From positions 62,001 through 126,000 of the IMG/VR virus record IMGVR_UViG_3300034283_002790: 64,000 nt of DNA, one strand, 5' to 3'. A program made the translations under genes and the position numbers. Under the pieces are notes generated by a model, which saw nothing but the letters and a program-made list of their open reading frames with translations, made no database searches and had not been told where the DNA came from. This DNA is from a virus. Positions 7,277 to 16,303 of this stretch are shown here, one piece after another (the stretch's first letter is position 1; each line of letters opens with the position of its first letter).

Positions 7277-8032
7277 ATGTCTCAAGAAAAACTAACAGAC
7301 CGAACTTTAGCAACTGGAGTTACTTTGAATGATTTATTTCATATTGTAATTACGGGAGACACAACGCAGAGTAGTGATGGATCATCATACAAGGCTACAA
7401 TTCAGCAATTAGCAACTGCAATCTCTGGTGGAACAAGCGGAACCAACGGAACAAGCGGAACCAACGGAACAAGCGGAACCAACGGAACAAGCGGAACTTC
7501 TCCTGTCAGTCCATACCCATATGTTTATGGTTTATTTTCACAAACTGGAAATAGTGTAACTGTATCAGGCACTACTTCAGAAACAACGATTATTGGCCCT
7601 GGTATTGGTTCTCTAACAGTATCTGCAAATACTTTTAGTGTTGGTGATTCATTCACAATTAAACTTTTTGGTGACATGGGGTCTCAGAACAACGACACTT
7701 TACAAATAAAAATTAAAAGTGGAAGTGTGATATTAGGAACCACAGGTTCATTAACAATGCCATCAGTAACCAATTCTCATTTCATGTTAAATGTCGGGTT
7801 TACAATAAGATCTACTGGAACTACAGGCGTGGCATCAATAGTCTCCTCTGGATTTTTTACATACACTCAAAACGCATCAGGTAATCAAGAAGGGGGTAGT
7901 TTTAGTACTTTGAATAATACTACTTTTGATACAACATCCTCAAACACTCTCGATATAACGGCACAGTTCAATTCTACAAACTCAGCGAATTTTATCTATT
8001 CTGAATTTTTTGTATTAAACAAAGTTTATTGA
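7277..8032 (+). CDS. Collagen-like phage fibre or head-decoration protein
   Basis: 251 aa. Residues 1-50 form an N-terminal attachment-type segment, residues 52-74 are a GTSGTN repeat (collagen-like Gly-X-X triplets), and residues 80-251 are Thr/Ser/Gly-rich beta sequence typical of a C-terminal receptor-binding or C1q/TNF-like trimer domain. Such proteins form trimeric fibres. The N-terminal SQEKLTDRTLATGVTLNDL pattern is one I associate with phage fibre proteins. Driven by a TATTTAT element 12 bases before the ATG. Confidence 0.7.
   Translation: MSQEKLTDRTLATGVTLNDLFHIVITGDTTQSSDGSSYKATIQQLATAISGGTSGTNGTSGTNGTSGTNGTSGTSPVSPYPYVYGLFSQTGNSVTVSGTTSETTIIGPGIGSLTVSANTFSVGDSFTIKLFGDMGSQNNDTLQIKIKSGSVILGTTGSLTMPSVTNSHFMLNVGFTIRSTGTTGVASIVSSGFFTYTQNASGNQEGGSFSTLNNTTFDTTSSNTLDITAQFNSTNSANFIYSEFFVLNKVY
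7430..7498 (+). repeat. 18-bp in-frame tandem repeat coding GTSGTN
   Basis: Three full copies and one partial copy of an 18-base unit (GGAACAAGCGGAACCAAC) inside the fibre gene. Near identity of the copies implies recent expansion or slippage. Confidence 0.9.
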
Positions 8033-8124
8033 TTTAATTCCGATAAATAAAGTTCGTAAAGATAAACGAAATAATCTTCAGAATTTATAAATTCTTCGTG
8101 AATTGTTTGATGAATATCTTCCAT
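8026..8124 (-). CDS. Possible small acidic protein, 32 aa
   Basis: A short frame starting MEDIHQTIHEEFINSEDYF with an amphipathic acidic composition. It lies directly downstream of tRNA-Arg on the same strand and overlaps the end of the convergent fibre gene by 7 bases. No promoter element seen. Could be chance. Confidence 0.4.
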   Translation of the reverse strand: MEDIHQTIHEEFINSEDYFVYLYELYLSELNQ

Positions 8125-8136
8125 ATTTTTAATTAG

Positions 8137-8209
8137 TATCCCTATCAGGGCTCGAACCTGAATGATTTCTTTAGAAGAGAAATATGTTATCCAGTTACAT
8201 CATAGGGAC
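8137..8209 (-). tRNA. tRNA-Arg(TCT)
   Basis: 73-base cloverleaf: acceptor GTCCCTA/TAGGGAT (one G-U pair), anticodon stem TTTCT/AGAAA with loop CTTCTAA giving anticodon TCT, T arm TCAGG-TTCGAGC-CCTGA, discriminator A. CCA is not encoded. It reads AGA/AGG codons, which are common in this AT-rich genome, so it probably supplements the host pool. Confidence 0.9.
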
Positions 8210-8246
8210 AAGACTATTATAAGTAAAAAAAAACTTATAATCAACT

Positions 8247-10667
8247 TTATCTATGAAATTTATTTCCAATAACAAAATTTGCTGATTTATAATCTTTATT
8301 ATTTTTGGCTTGAGGTTTTGGAATTTCGTTCGATGGTTTTCTTAAAACTTCTCCGTTTTGATTGATTGAATCCGTTTTTGTTTGGTTTGGTAATACAATT
8401 CTACTTTTATTGAGTAATCTATCTGTAATTGATCTATCCGCAACTCTGTTGTACTTATCTGGTCTATGTGACTCAACCACTTTTCTTACAGGTTTGTTGA
8501 TGACAGAATTAATATTATTAATTGCATTTTGTTTTTTTTCTAAAAAAGAATTTTCAATGAAAGAATAGTCAATCATAGAATCAAAATAGGTATAGTTTCT
8601 TGTGTTCAATATTTCTGGATTACCGGACCCTTTTTTAGATTTCATAATTTTGAAATAGTGATGTCTTAATACTGACCTCATACCAGTATCTCTATTAGTA
8701 GTCAAACTATTCGAGTGAATTCTTCTCTTAAACAGTGGTTTTTTGCTGAAATTAATTTTTGGATTTGATTTATACAGTCTTCCCATAAAATCTGAATCAG
8801 CAGCACACATCCATGGTTCAAAACCATTCATATTCAAAAAAACATCTTTTTGTATTCCAAATACTCCCTCACCATAGTTATTTAAACCTTTAATTTCGGT
8901 GTTTGTTAAGTTATCAAAATTTAACATTCTTGGTTTGATACAAACAAAATGATCTAATTTTTCATTCATGTAGGTAATCATATCTTTTAACATTAAGTCG
9001 TCCGAATCAAAAAAAATTAATTTGTTACTTTTTGATATTGATGCCAAGGTATTTTTAATAGAATAAGGTCCATTATTCTCATCAAAGTAAAATATCTTTA
9101 CGTTTGGTCCAATTGCTCTTTTAGTAAAATGTTCCAGAGTATTAATACACCCATCAATTCCGATCAATATCTCAACATTTTGATTTAAAGACGAAAATTC
9201 AACAGATGACAAACAATCGTCAATAAAATCAACATTATTGTAAGTTGGTATTATTACTGATAATTCTGGTTTTTCAAGATCATAGGGGTATAAAGAACAA
9301 TGTTCATTTTTTAAAATTAATTCATTTTCTGATAAAATTTGATAAAATTTTGTGATGGTCATTTCTGTAATTTTATCAACTATTTTTTCTTCTCGTCTTT
9401 TTCTTATAATTGAGAAATATTTTTGTCTAATACTTGAATTTAAATCGGTTTCCTTTTTTTTGGTTAGATTTTTTTCGTGTCTTCTCCGGTAATAAAGAAT
9501 TTTATTTGATAAAAGGGTATTAACTTTTTTTATTTCTTCTCTCATTTTAAACTCAGAATCTGCACTACAAACCCAAGGTTCGAAACCTTTGAAATCTAAT
9601 AATATTTTTTTATTTATTCCTAATTGACCAATAGATAAAAAATTATTAATATTTTCTTTTTTGAAATTTGTTATATCTGAGTTATTCTTGAAATTATAAA
9701 ATTTAAATCTGAATGTATCATGAGAGTCAAGTGCGTTGATTGTATCGGTAATAAGATCTTCATGTAAAATATCATCAGAATCAACAAATAATATTTTTTT
9801 GGAATTCGAAATTTTAGATAAAGAATTTCTAATAACATAGGGTCCTACACTTTTATCAAAAAAGTAAAATTTAAAATCGTTTTTGAGTGAGTTAAATCTT
9901 TTTGAGACATACTCCTTAGTTTTCTTACAATTATCAATACCAATTAAAACTTCTATATTGTATTTTTTTTTCGATTTAATTATGGAAAGAAAAAAATCAG
10001 ACAAATATTCAATATTATCAAAAGTCGGGGTCACGATTGTTAAATCGTAATCTATTATTTTATCTATTTTTTTGTCTTGAGGATTTATTTTAGAATAAGA
10101 ATTTTTTCCATGAACAACTAATCTTGTATTTTGATCTTTTAATAAAAAAATGTTCGGTGTAATCTCATTCATAAATCTATGATTTTTATCATAGACAAAA
10201 TTAGTAACTTCTTTTTGACACAAAGTTAAAAACATAGAAGTGAAATTACCCTTACTATAATCCAAACCATGTTCATAGATTTCACCAGTATTGTGGTCAA
10301 GTTTGAATACTTTAGAATGAATTATGAATTTGTCAAAAGAGTCTTTATTTTTTGTGTATAAGTTTTGAATCGTTTCAATATAATCTTCTCTCATCCAGTC
10401 ATCACAATCGTGTCTTGTCTGAATTTCTATATTATTTGTGTAACAATAATTTCTTACCTCTTCGAATGTCGAAAAAAATATAACATTATCGTCCAATAAA
10501 TGTTTAATTAAGTCTATGTGTTTTGGATTGATCACAAGACCTATCTTGAAGTTTTTATTTGTTTGAGAATTTATCGATGGGATATAGTACTTTTTCATTA
10601 TTTCAAAGTATTCTTGAAATAATGTATCGTCCTGGAAATTGACTCTAGTAATTACTATATGATTCAT
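8247..10667 (-). CDS. Three-domain glycosyltransferase (GT2-type)
   Basis: 806 aa. Residues about 1-210 look like a rhamnosyltransferase-type domain (MNHIVITRVNFQDDTLFQEY, DDWMREDY). Two GT-A family 2 domains follow: about 212-395 (LTIVTPTFDN ... FVDSDDIL) and about 468-660 (LSVIIPTYNN ... FFDSDDLM), each with the nucleotide-sugar-binding DSDD acidic motif and the same GFEPWxCxADS segment, so they arose by duplication. The C-terminal 120 residues are low-complexity and basic. It follows an RgpF-like gene by one base and probably acts with it on glycan attached to virion or host surface. Confidence 0.8.
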   Translation of the reverse strand: MNHIVITRVNFQDDTLFQEYFEIMKKYYIPSINSQTNKNFKIGLVINPKHIDLIKHLLDDNVIFFSTFEEVRNYCYTNNIEIQTRHDCDDWMREDYIETIQNLYTKNKDSFDKFIIHSKVFKLDHNTGEIYEHGLDYSKGNFTSMFLTLCQKEVTNFVYDKNHRFMNEITPNIFLLKDQNTRLVVHGKNSYSKINPQDKKIDKIIDYDLTIVTPTFDNIEYLSDFFLSIIKSKKKYNIEVLIGIDNCKKTKEYVSKRFNSLKNDFKFYFFDKSVGPYVIRNSLSKISNSKKILFVDSDDILHEDLITDTINALDSHDTFRFKFYNFKNNSDITNFKKENINNFLSIGQLGINKKILLDFKGFEPWVCSADSEFKMREEIKKVNTLLSNKILYYRRRHEKNLTKKKETDLNSSIRQKYFSIIRKRREEKIVDKITEMTITKFYQILSENELILKNEHCSLYPYDLEKPELSVIIPTYNNVDFIDDCLSSVEFSSLNQNVEILIGIDGCINTLEHFTKRAIGPNVKIFYFDENNGPYSIKNTLASISKSNKLIFFDSDDLMLKDMITYMNEKLDHFVCIKPRMLNFDNLTNTEIKGLNNYGEGVFGIQKDVFLNMNGFEPWMCAADSDFMGRLYKSNPKINFSKKPLFKRRIHSNSLTTNRDTGMRSVLRHHYFKIMKSKKGSGNPEILNTRNYTYFDSMIDYSFIENSFLEKKQNAINNINSVINKPVRKVVESHRPDKYNRVADRSITDRLLNKSRIVLPNQTKTDSINQNGEVLRKPSNEIPKPQAKNNKDYKSANFVIGNKFHR

Positions 10668-10668
10668 C

Positions 10669-11397
10669 TTATAGAATATAAATTTGTTTATTTTCTACAT
10701 ATACTAATGAACCAAAAATTCTTTCCATTGCATGATTTATTGATGGTTCATGTACATAACCTGGTGGAGAGATTTCTAAAATTTTATCAATAACATCATC
10801 TGTTAAATATTTTTTCAAAATATCATTATTTATCCAAAAAATTGTCCCCCCAACAAAAAAGTGACCATCAGTATTTGTTTTTAAATTGACCCATGAAAAT
10901 ATTTCATTCATACAACTTAAATTTACCGCAAAATTATTGTTTTTTTTAGCCCCAACCATTCCACAATCGGGGTTATTTTTAAAGTTATCAATAATTCTAT
11001 CAACACGTTCTTTCGAACCAAGTACTCCATGCATCAGACCGTTAAACCAAACCTGTCCCCTATGATTTGCACTTTCTAAACCATGCCTTGACAAATGTAT
11101 TGATGGTCTGGTGGGTGATCCCAAACCTTTTTTTGTGTGAATTTTTAAAATTAAATCATATGAATCTCTTATTGTTTTATATATTTGTAAAAAACCACCC
11201 ACATCCATTCCTATATTTTGTACAAAAACAATATTGGTATTTTTATTTGTTTGTTTAAGATTATGAAGAAAACTTTGAGGATAATTTTTAGTCAATCCAA
11301 TATATAAATCATATTCATGTTCTAGATTACTCAAATATGATCTTATAGAATCTAACATATCAATATGATATAAATGGACACAGACGGCAATTTTCAT
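10669..11397 (-). CDS. Rhamnan-synthesis RgpF-like glycosyltransferase
   Basis: 242 aa matching the RgpF pattern: N-terminal CVHLYHIDMLDSI, then NIGMDVGGFL, then YDLILKIHTKKG, all family signatures. RgpF proteins take part in building rhamnose-containing glucan or O-antigen chains. Its start overlaps the end of the upstream glycosyltransferase by 4 bases and its stop is 1 base before the next gene, making a tight three-gene operon. Confidence 0.8.
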   Translation of the reverse strand: MKIAVCVHLYHIDMLDSIRSYLSNLEHEYDLYIGLTKNYPQSFLHNLKQTNKNTNIVFVQNIGMDVGGFLQIYKTIRDSYDLILKIHTKKGLGSPTRPSIHLSRHGLESANHRGQVWFNGLMHGVLGSKERVDRIIDNFKNNPDCGMVGAKKNNNFAVNLSCMNEIFSWVNLKTNTDGHFFVGGTIFWINNDILKKYLTDDVIDKILEISPPGYVHEPSINHAMERIFGSLVYVENKQIYIL

Positions 11398-12023
11398 TCT
11401 TCTGTTTTTATTTCATATTTATCTTTGTAAGTTTCCAAATCATTTATACTAATTTCTCTGAAAATTTCATTTGATTTTCTAGTTGCGGCAATTTCACCAT
11501 CTAATTCGGGGTTGAAAATAATCCCGGGATTTTTTGAATTGTTGTATTGAAAAAAATCTCCTCTGAAAATTTTAAACTCCTCTGGTACAATAAAGTAATT
11601 TTTTATGTACATAAAACAACCATATCCCTTTCTTAAAAATTCATTTACCGGTTCTATTCTTAAATCGTCAGAATTTTCCCAACTTATCCCTAAAAAATCA
11701 TAGTCGTTTTTATCTATTAAATCTAATAAATCTCCGATATTTGGGATCAAAATGTCATCATTTGCAATAATTAGTTTATATTTTGACAATGAAACTCCCT
11801 TATTCCACGCAGGATTTACAAATAAATTTTTGTGTTCAGAATAGTATATAATTTTGGACAAATCTTCGATTTTTGGTCTTGATTGGTATTCGTTATCTAT
11901 TAAAATGATTTCTTTAATTTTTTCTTCTTTTTGATAAATTGGTAACATTTTAAGTAGAAACTCACTCTTCCACATTGTAGCAATAACAATAGAGTAACCT
12001 TCTTTGTTGTCCAAATCCTTCAT
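11394..12023 (-). CDS. GT2-like glycosyltransferase
   Basis: 209 aa with SIVIATMWKSEFL at the N-terminus, EIILIDNEY, an NPAWNKGVSLSKY segment typical of rhamnosyltransferase-like GT2 enzymes, and an IIANDDILI acidic motif in place of DxD. First gene of the sugar operon 12023-8247. Short for the family, so probably a bare catalytic domain. Confidence 0.75.
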   Translation of the reverse strand: MKDLDNKEGYSIVIATMWKSEFLLKMLPIYQKEEKIKEIILIDNEYQSRPKIEDLSKIIYYSEHKNLFVNPAWNKGVSLSKYKLIIANDDILIPNIGDLLDLIDKNDYDFLGISWENSDDLRIEPVNEFLRKGYGCFMYIKNYFIVPEEFKIFRGDFFQYNNSKNPGIIFNPELDGEIAATRKSNEIFREISINDLETYKDKYEIKTEE

Positions 12024-12045
12024 TAATTAAAATATTAAGAAATTC

Positions 12046-14586
12046 CTAGAGATTTTGTAGTATTCTTCTTCTTAATCTAGAAACCTTGGATTCATTCATT
12101 GTTCCACTTCTCTCACAAGGACAATTTAATTCTCCAAAGTCAACATCTTTATAATCTCTACTCTTAAGTTTTAAATTTCCAGTTTGACCAGTTTGAATCA
12201 GTTCTTTAATTTCTTTCCACGAAAGTCTTTTTCCGGCCGCTCTACCAAACTCTTCTTGTGATAGATCGTATCTTGTTGCTAAATCCGAAAGATCAATTTT
12301 CAAAGTACCATTGACAAAACTATCGAATCTACCTTTAAGGTAACATGAACATAATTTTTTCCATTTATTTCCTTGATACCTTCCTCCATCAGAAGTTAAA
12401 GCCTCAACAATATATTTTTCTAACTCTTCAATTGCTCTTACATCATCCCATTCACAAGTACAACCACCTGATGAGATTGACGATTCACTACCCTTAAGAA
12501 CAAATATTTTCAAAGCAGATTTGTTACCCAAATAAAATCCAAAATTTGTCTCTCTATAGTTAATTTTTGAGTCATCATCTGTCAATGGAGATAATCCGGA
12601 GAAGTTATTTTCAGTAATTTCGTCACCTCCCTTCACAACATCCCTTGTTTTTTTGACTGATCCTACCTGAACTTGTGATGTCTGTTGTGTCTGATTTGTG
12701 GAGTTGTCTTGCATTTCTCCTTGACCTCCAGGTGTGTTTGTAATATCAGTAGTTTGTGTTTGGTATTTTGGTTCATCATAAACCTCAGTTTCGGTTTTAG
12801 ATGGATACTTCAATAAATGTGCATCTTGTTCTGTGGCATCAAACTCTAGTTTGATTAATTTGTTATAAATATGAAAATAATCAGACCTCGCACCATTATT
12901 AATTGCATTTTGTAAACTTCCCTGACCATTTATCCCATAGTTTGGTAGTTTATCCATTTGAATAATTCTATTTTTTGCGGAAACAGGTTTACCATCCTCA
13001 GTCACAAAACCAAATTGTATACGTAATTGATCTAATTCACTTGCTTGACCAGTAGTCTGTTGATTGGTGGTAGTTGGTTGATTAGTAGTTGGTTGATTAG
13101 TTGTAGGTTGATTAGTTGTAGGTTGATTTGTAGTGGGTTGATTAGTGGTAGTTTGTGTTTGATTTTTACAAATTTGAATTACCTCATCCATTATTTGAAT
13201 AAGTCTATTAACATCTTTTCCAATCGCAGCATTTTGAAATCCGGTTAATTTTGATTTCATTAATTCCAATTGTTGTTTTCCTAAAATAACTTTTTGTTGA
13301 TTATCGGGAGTACATACTTGTGACGAATCAATTGAGTTTAATAATGCGATTGCCTCATCAATTTGTTTTTTATCATCAGGATTGGTTGCTAATCCTCTTA
13401 ATTTTGTTAGTATTTGAATTGCCTCCTGTTTGAGTTTATCAATTTTTTGAATATCCGTTTGACTCAAATTTTGTGTCGTTTGGTTCAAACTATAACCCAT
13501 AAAAGAACTTAAAGTTTGGTTTTGTGGGTTTTGAAAAGAATAATTAATAGATGATTGTTGATTACTTACAAACGGTGCTGAGAAACTGTAAACTTGTTCA
13601 TGAAGTTTTTTTTTTAATGCCCTTTTTAAACTTCTACTGATACTTTCATAAAACGTAACTTGTTCAACTTTTTTCTTTGGAGACCATTTCCAGTTAGGAT
13701 TTACCAAAATTGTTAATTTTTCTCCTTTGAAATCTTTTTCTTTTACGAGTTGCCCTAATTGACCAGTATCACCTACTAAAGGAAAGTGAACAAAATATAC
13801 AAAATCTTTGTCATTTAATTTTTCGACCGTCAATTCATCTTTAGTAACCGGATAATAATTTACCTCTTTACTTGGATCATATTTTGTAATGACATCTTTA
13901 TCATTTTTTGTAATATAGACTGTTTTGCCCTCAAATTTTGCAAAAATCCCATTTGATGTAATTTGTCCATTTTCTATTAGGGTTTCAAAAACCTTCTTTT
14001 GAGCCTCTGGATTATTTTGTGATGGTGTATTCGCATTATTTGGATCAAATGACGGATTTTGTAAGTAAAGTTTATACAAAGCCCCATAACTTCTTTTAAA
14101 TTCGTCTTTTAGATTTTGTGCATAAAATACGTCTCTTATTGTGCAGTTATCATATCTTCTATATGATATCCATAAATCATATTTACTTGCAACATCAGGA
14201 TAAAATCTATGAATAAATTCTCTAAAACTATCCCCTTCAGCCTGATTTTTGAATCCGGTTGTTGAATTTCCACTTTTACACTTTGTTTTTTGTGGAGGAT
14301 TTGGTGTTGGAGTTGGGTTTGATCCTTTACACTTTCCATCACAATTTGACGTTGTGTATGGTCCATTTACATCCGGAACACAATTTTGACCATTACATTT
14401 GTACTTCTTAGTTTGAGAAGATTTCTTTTTAATAAAATATCTTGCACCCTTAACGCAATCTAATTTTCTAGTTTCATATGCGGGATCAACCTTTTTGGAA
14501 TTATACTTTACTTGGCTAACTTTTTCGAAACCACTAAGTTTCAATTTGGCTTCTTCTGAATTACATTTTACTTCTGTAAATGGCAT
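12046..14586 (-). CDS. Large virion-type protein with TTNQP repeat
   Basis: 846 aa, no recognised enzyme. The N-terminal 60 residues carry a VSQVKYNSKK segment that recurs near the C-terminus of the 821-residue protein at 16304. Cys-rich region at about 60-110 (CNGQNCVPDVNG, CDGKCKG), helical middle, a TTNQP linker at about 480-510, a double Cys region near 700, and a basic C-terminal end (MNESKVSRLRRRILQNL). Length and position next to two other giant proteins suggest a virion component. A short gap separates it from the sugar operon. Confidence 0.55.
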   Translation of the reverse strand: MPFTEVKCNSEEAKLKLSGFEKVSQVKYNSKKVDPAYETRKLDCVKGARYFIKKKSSQTKKYKCNGQNCVPDVNGPYTTSNCDGKCKGSNPTPTPNPPQKTKCKSGNSTTGFKNQAEGDSFREFIHRFYPDVASKYDLWISYRRYDNCTIRDVFYAQNLKDEFKRSYGALYKLYLQNPSFDPNNANTPSQNNPEAQKKVFETLIENGQITSNGIFAKFEGKTVYITKNDKDVITKYDPSKEVNYYPVTKDELTVEKLNDKDFVYFVHFPLVGDTGQLGQLVKEKDFKGEKLTILVNPNWKWSPKKKVEQVTFYESISRSLKRALKKKLHEQVYSFSAPFVSNQQSSINYSFQNPQNQTLSSFMGYSLNQTTQNLSQTDIQKIDKLKQEAIQILTKLRGLATNPDDKKQIDEAIALLNSIDSSQVCTPDNQQKVILGKQQLELMKSKLTGFQNAAIGKDVNRLIQIMDEVIQICKNQTQTTTNQPTTNQPTTNQPTTNQPTTNQPTTTNQQTTGQASELDQLRIQFGFVTEDGKPVSAKNRIIQMDKLPNYGINGQGSLQNAINNGARSDYFHIYNKLIKLEFDATEQDAHLLKYPSKTETEVYDEPKYQTQTTDITNTPGGQGEMQDNSTNQTQQTSQVQVGSVKKTRDVVKGGDEITENNFSGLSPLTDDDSKINYRETNFGFYLGNKSALKIFVLKGSESSISSGGCTCEWDDVRAIEELEKYIVEALTSDGGRYQGNKWKKLCSCYLKGRFDSFVNGTLKIDLSDLATRYDLSQEEFGRAAGKRLSWKEIKELIQTGQTGNLKLKSRDYKDVDFGELNCPCERSGTMNESKVSRLRRRILQNL
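13062..13150 (-). repeat. 15-bp in-frame tandem repeat coding TTNQP
   Basis: About six slightly varied copies of a 15-base unit in the large virion-type gene, encoding a Thr/Asn/Gln/Pro linker that probably is extended and unstructured. Confidence 0.85.
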
Positions 14587-14614
14587 TTTTTTTTATTTTT
14601 TTAATAGATCTTTA

Positions 14615-16243
14615 TTATTTATCACATTCAAATGTTTGGTTAACCACTTTAGTATTACCATCCTCAAGTGTTACTGTTTCATCGTAAGTACCAGTACAAC
14701 TTGTAGTGTCAAATGCCTCATTAGAATAATTAATTCCATCGGCAGTAAGACTCGCTTGCATAGTTGCTAGTGTACATTTACAAGAATTGTTTGGTGGTGG
14801 AGTTACGTTATTTCCGCTGCATGGTTCCCCGACACCCCCAGCACTTACTGTCCATTTTTCTGAAGTACCACCTTTTCTCACAGCAATTACACACCCCGTG
14901 TTTTCATCAACCCCAAAAGACGCAACCCCATTCGTAGTGTTGTTTTTTGTGTCTTTACACCCATATTTAACGACAACAAATTTTTGCTGATCACTATTAA
15001 GGTCATTATACCCAATTATTGCCTCGCAACAATCTTCGTCCTTTGAATCTGCGGTAATAGTATCTTTTACATCTCGTTTAAACCCACCGTTGGCAAAATA
15101 TTGGTATACTTCATATCCAAGATACAAAACGGCTGCTATTACTAGTATCCACACTATAGTCTTTCTTGTGTTTCCTTTTAATGCTCCCAAAAGTCCGTTC
15201 AAAATTGCTGGGACAATTCCAAATATACCCGCAATAATCTTATGAATCACAGTTATGATTTGATCTGTTTTTTCATTTATATTCGGGGGTATTGGAATAC
15301 CACTATACAAATAACCTCCACCACTTGAGGGTTTTGGTTTTTCATTTTTTAATATAGGCACCACTAAGTCATCAAATACCTTATTGATTTCTTCATCACT
15401 CATTTCATCAACAGCATTTTTCAAACTCGTGATTTCTCCATCGGACAACTTGAGTTTCACGTCGGGATTACTGTTCATTACATTTCTTATTGATGAATAA
15501 TTTCCCTCCTGTAATTCATTTATTGTTTTTTGAATTGCCGGATCTAGTTCAAAGACATCACTACTTTTTGTTTTATAAGCATTTGCCTGGGCTTCAAGTG
15601 AATCAAATAATTCGTTTATTGCGGTTTTTTGAGTTGCGGTTAAATTTATATCACTATCTACTGCATTTCTTAAACCAGGTAATAAGTCAGCGACTGTTTC
15701 TAAATTTGCTGCCTTTTTTGCCTGATCAGGAACATCAATTTGTTTTTGAATGTTCTGTAATTTACTTTGTACCTGTCTTTGAGGTTCAGTTGATAATTCA
15801 GCAATTTGATTTTTTAGTGAAGTTACGTTGGCACCTCCTAAAATATCTCCTAAATTTTTCATAAGGGTAACACCACTTTCTCCTAACTCTTCTACAATAC
15901 TTTGTGCAACTTCTCTTTTAGTTGTACCCATCAAACCACCACTGATTATATCGTCAAATGTCAAATTATCACCAACTTTTTTACCTAGTTTAGTCATGAT
16001 TAAATCACTATTTTTTGCCGACATCAAAATTGCATTCTCGATTTCAGGAAGAACTGTTTTACCGATTAGTGCAACAGATGACCCCGGTGTGAGCCCATCC
16101 AATACACTTGGTAAACCTGATCCTAATGATTCATTTAATCTTATTTTGTTTTCTTTCAGAACTTCTGTGACACCCATTTTATGAAACATTTTTCTCATAA
16201 GAGCAAATTCCTCATTAAGTGTCATTTTTCTATTTCTTTGCAT
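14615..16243 (-). CDS. Virion-type paralogue family member 1, with membrane segment
   Basis: 542 aa. The first 45 residues (TLNEEFALMRKMFHKMG, ending IRLNES) look like a leader. Residues 50-150 (LDGLTPGSS, IENAILMSAKNSDLI, LGKKVGDNLTFDD) are shared with the proteins at 34237 and 35802, so the three are paralogues. A helical middle, one membrane segment near residue 360 (TIVWILVIAAVLYLGYEV) and a Cys-rich C-terminal domain follow. A phage protein with a central membrane helix and a large soluble part may be injected or sit at the virion-membrane interface; this is inference. A TATTTAT element precedes the start. Confidence 0.6.
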   Translation of the reverse strand: MQRNRKMTLNEEFALMRKMFHKMGVTEVLKENKIRLNESLGSGLPSVLDGLTPGSSVALIGKTVLPEIENAILMSAKNSDLIMTKLGKKVGDNLTFDDIISGGLMGTTKREVAQSIVEELGESGVTLMKNLGDILGGANVTSLKNQIAELSTEPQRQVQSKLQNIQKQIDVPDQAKKAANLETVADLLPGLRNAVDSDINLTATQKTAINELFDSLEAQANAYKTKSSDVFELDPAIQKTINELQEGNYSSIRNVMNSNPDVKLKLSDGEITSLKNAVDEMSDEEINKVFDDLVVPILKNEKPKPSSGGGYLYSGIPIPPNINEKTDQIITVIHKIIAGIFGIVPAILNGLLGALKGNTRKTIVWILVIAAVLYLGYEVYQYFANGGFKRDVKDTITADSKDEDCCEAIIGYNDLNSDQQKFVVVKYGCKDTKNNTTNGVASFGVDENTGCVIAVRKGGTSEKWTVSAGGVGEPCSGNNVTPPPNNSCKCTLATMQASLTADGINYSNEAFDTTSCTGTYDETVTLEDGNTKVVNQTFECDK

Positions 16244-16303
16244 ATCTTGTTTTTTTATAAATACTATTAATTATGAAAAAATTAATTTATAGTTTAATAA
16301 TGT

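Noticed and set aside
7430-7498. Direct repeats as a possible second CRISPR array
   Set aside because: The 18-base units are contiguous and in frame, coding GTSGTN in a fibre protein.
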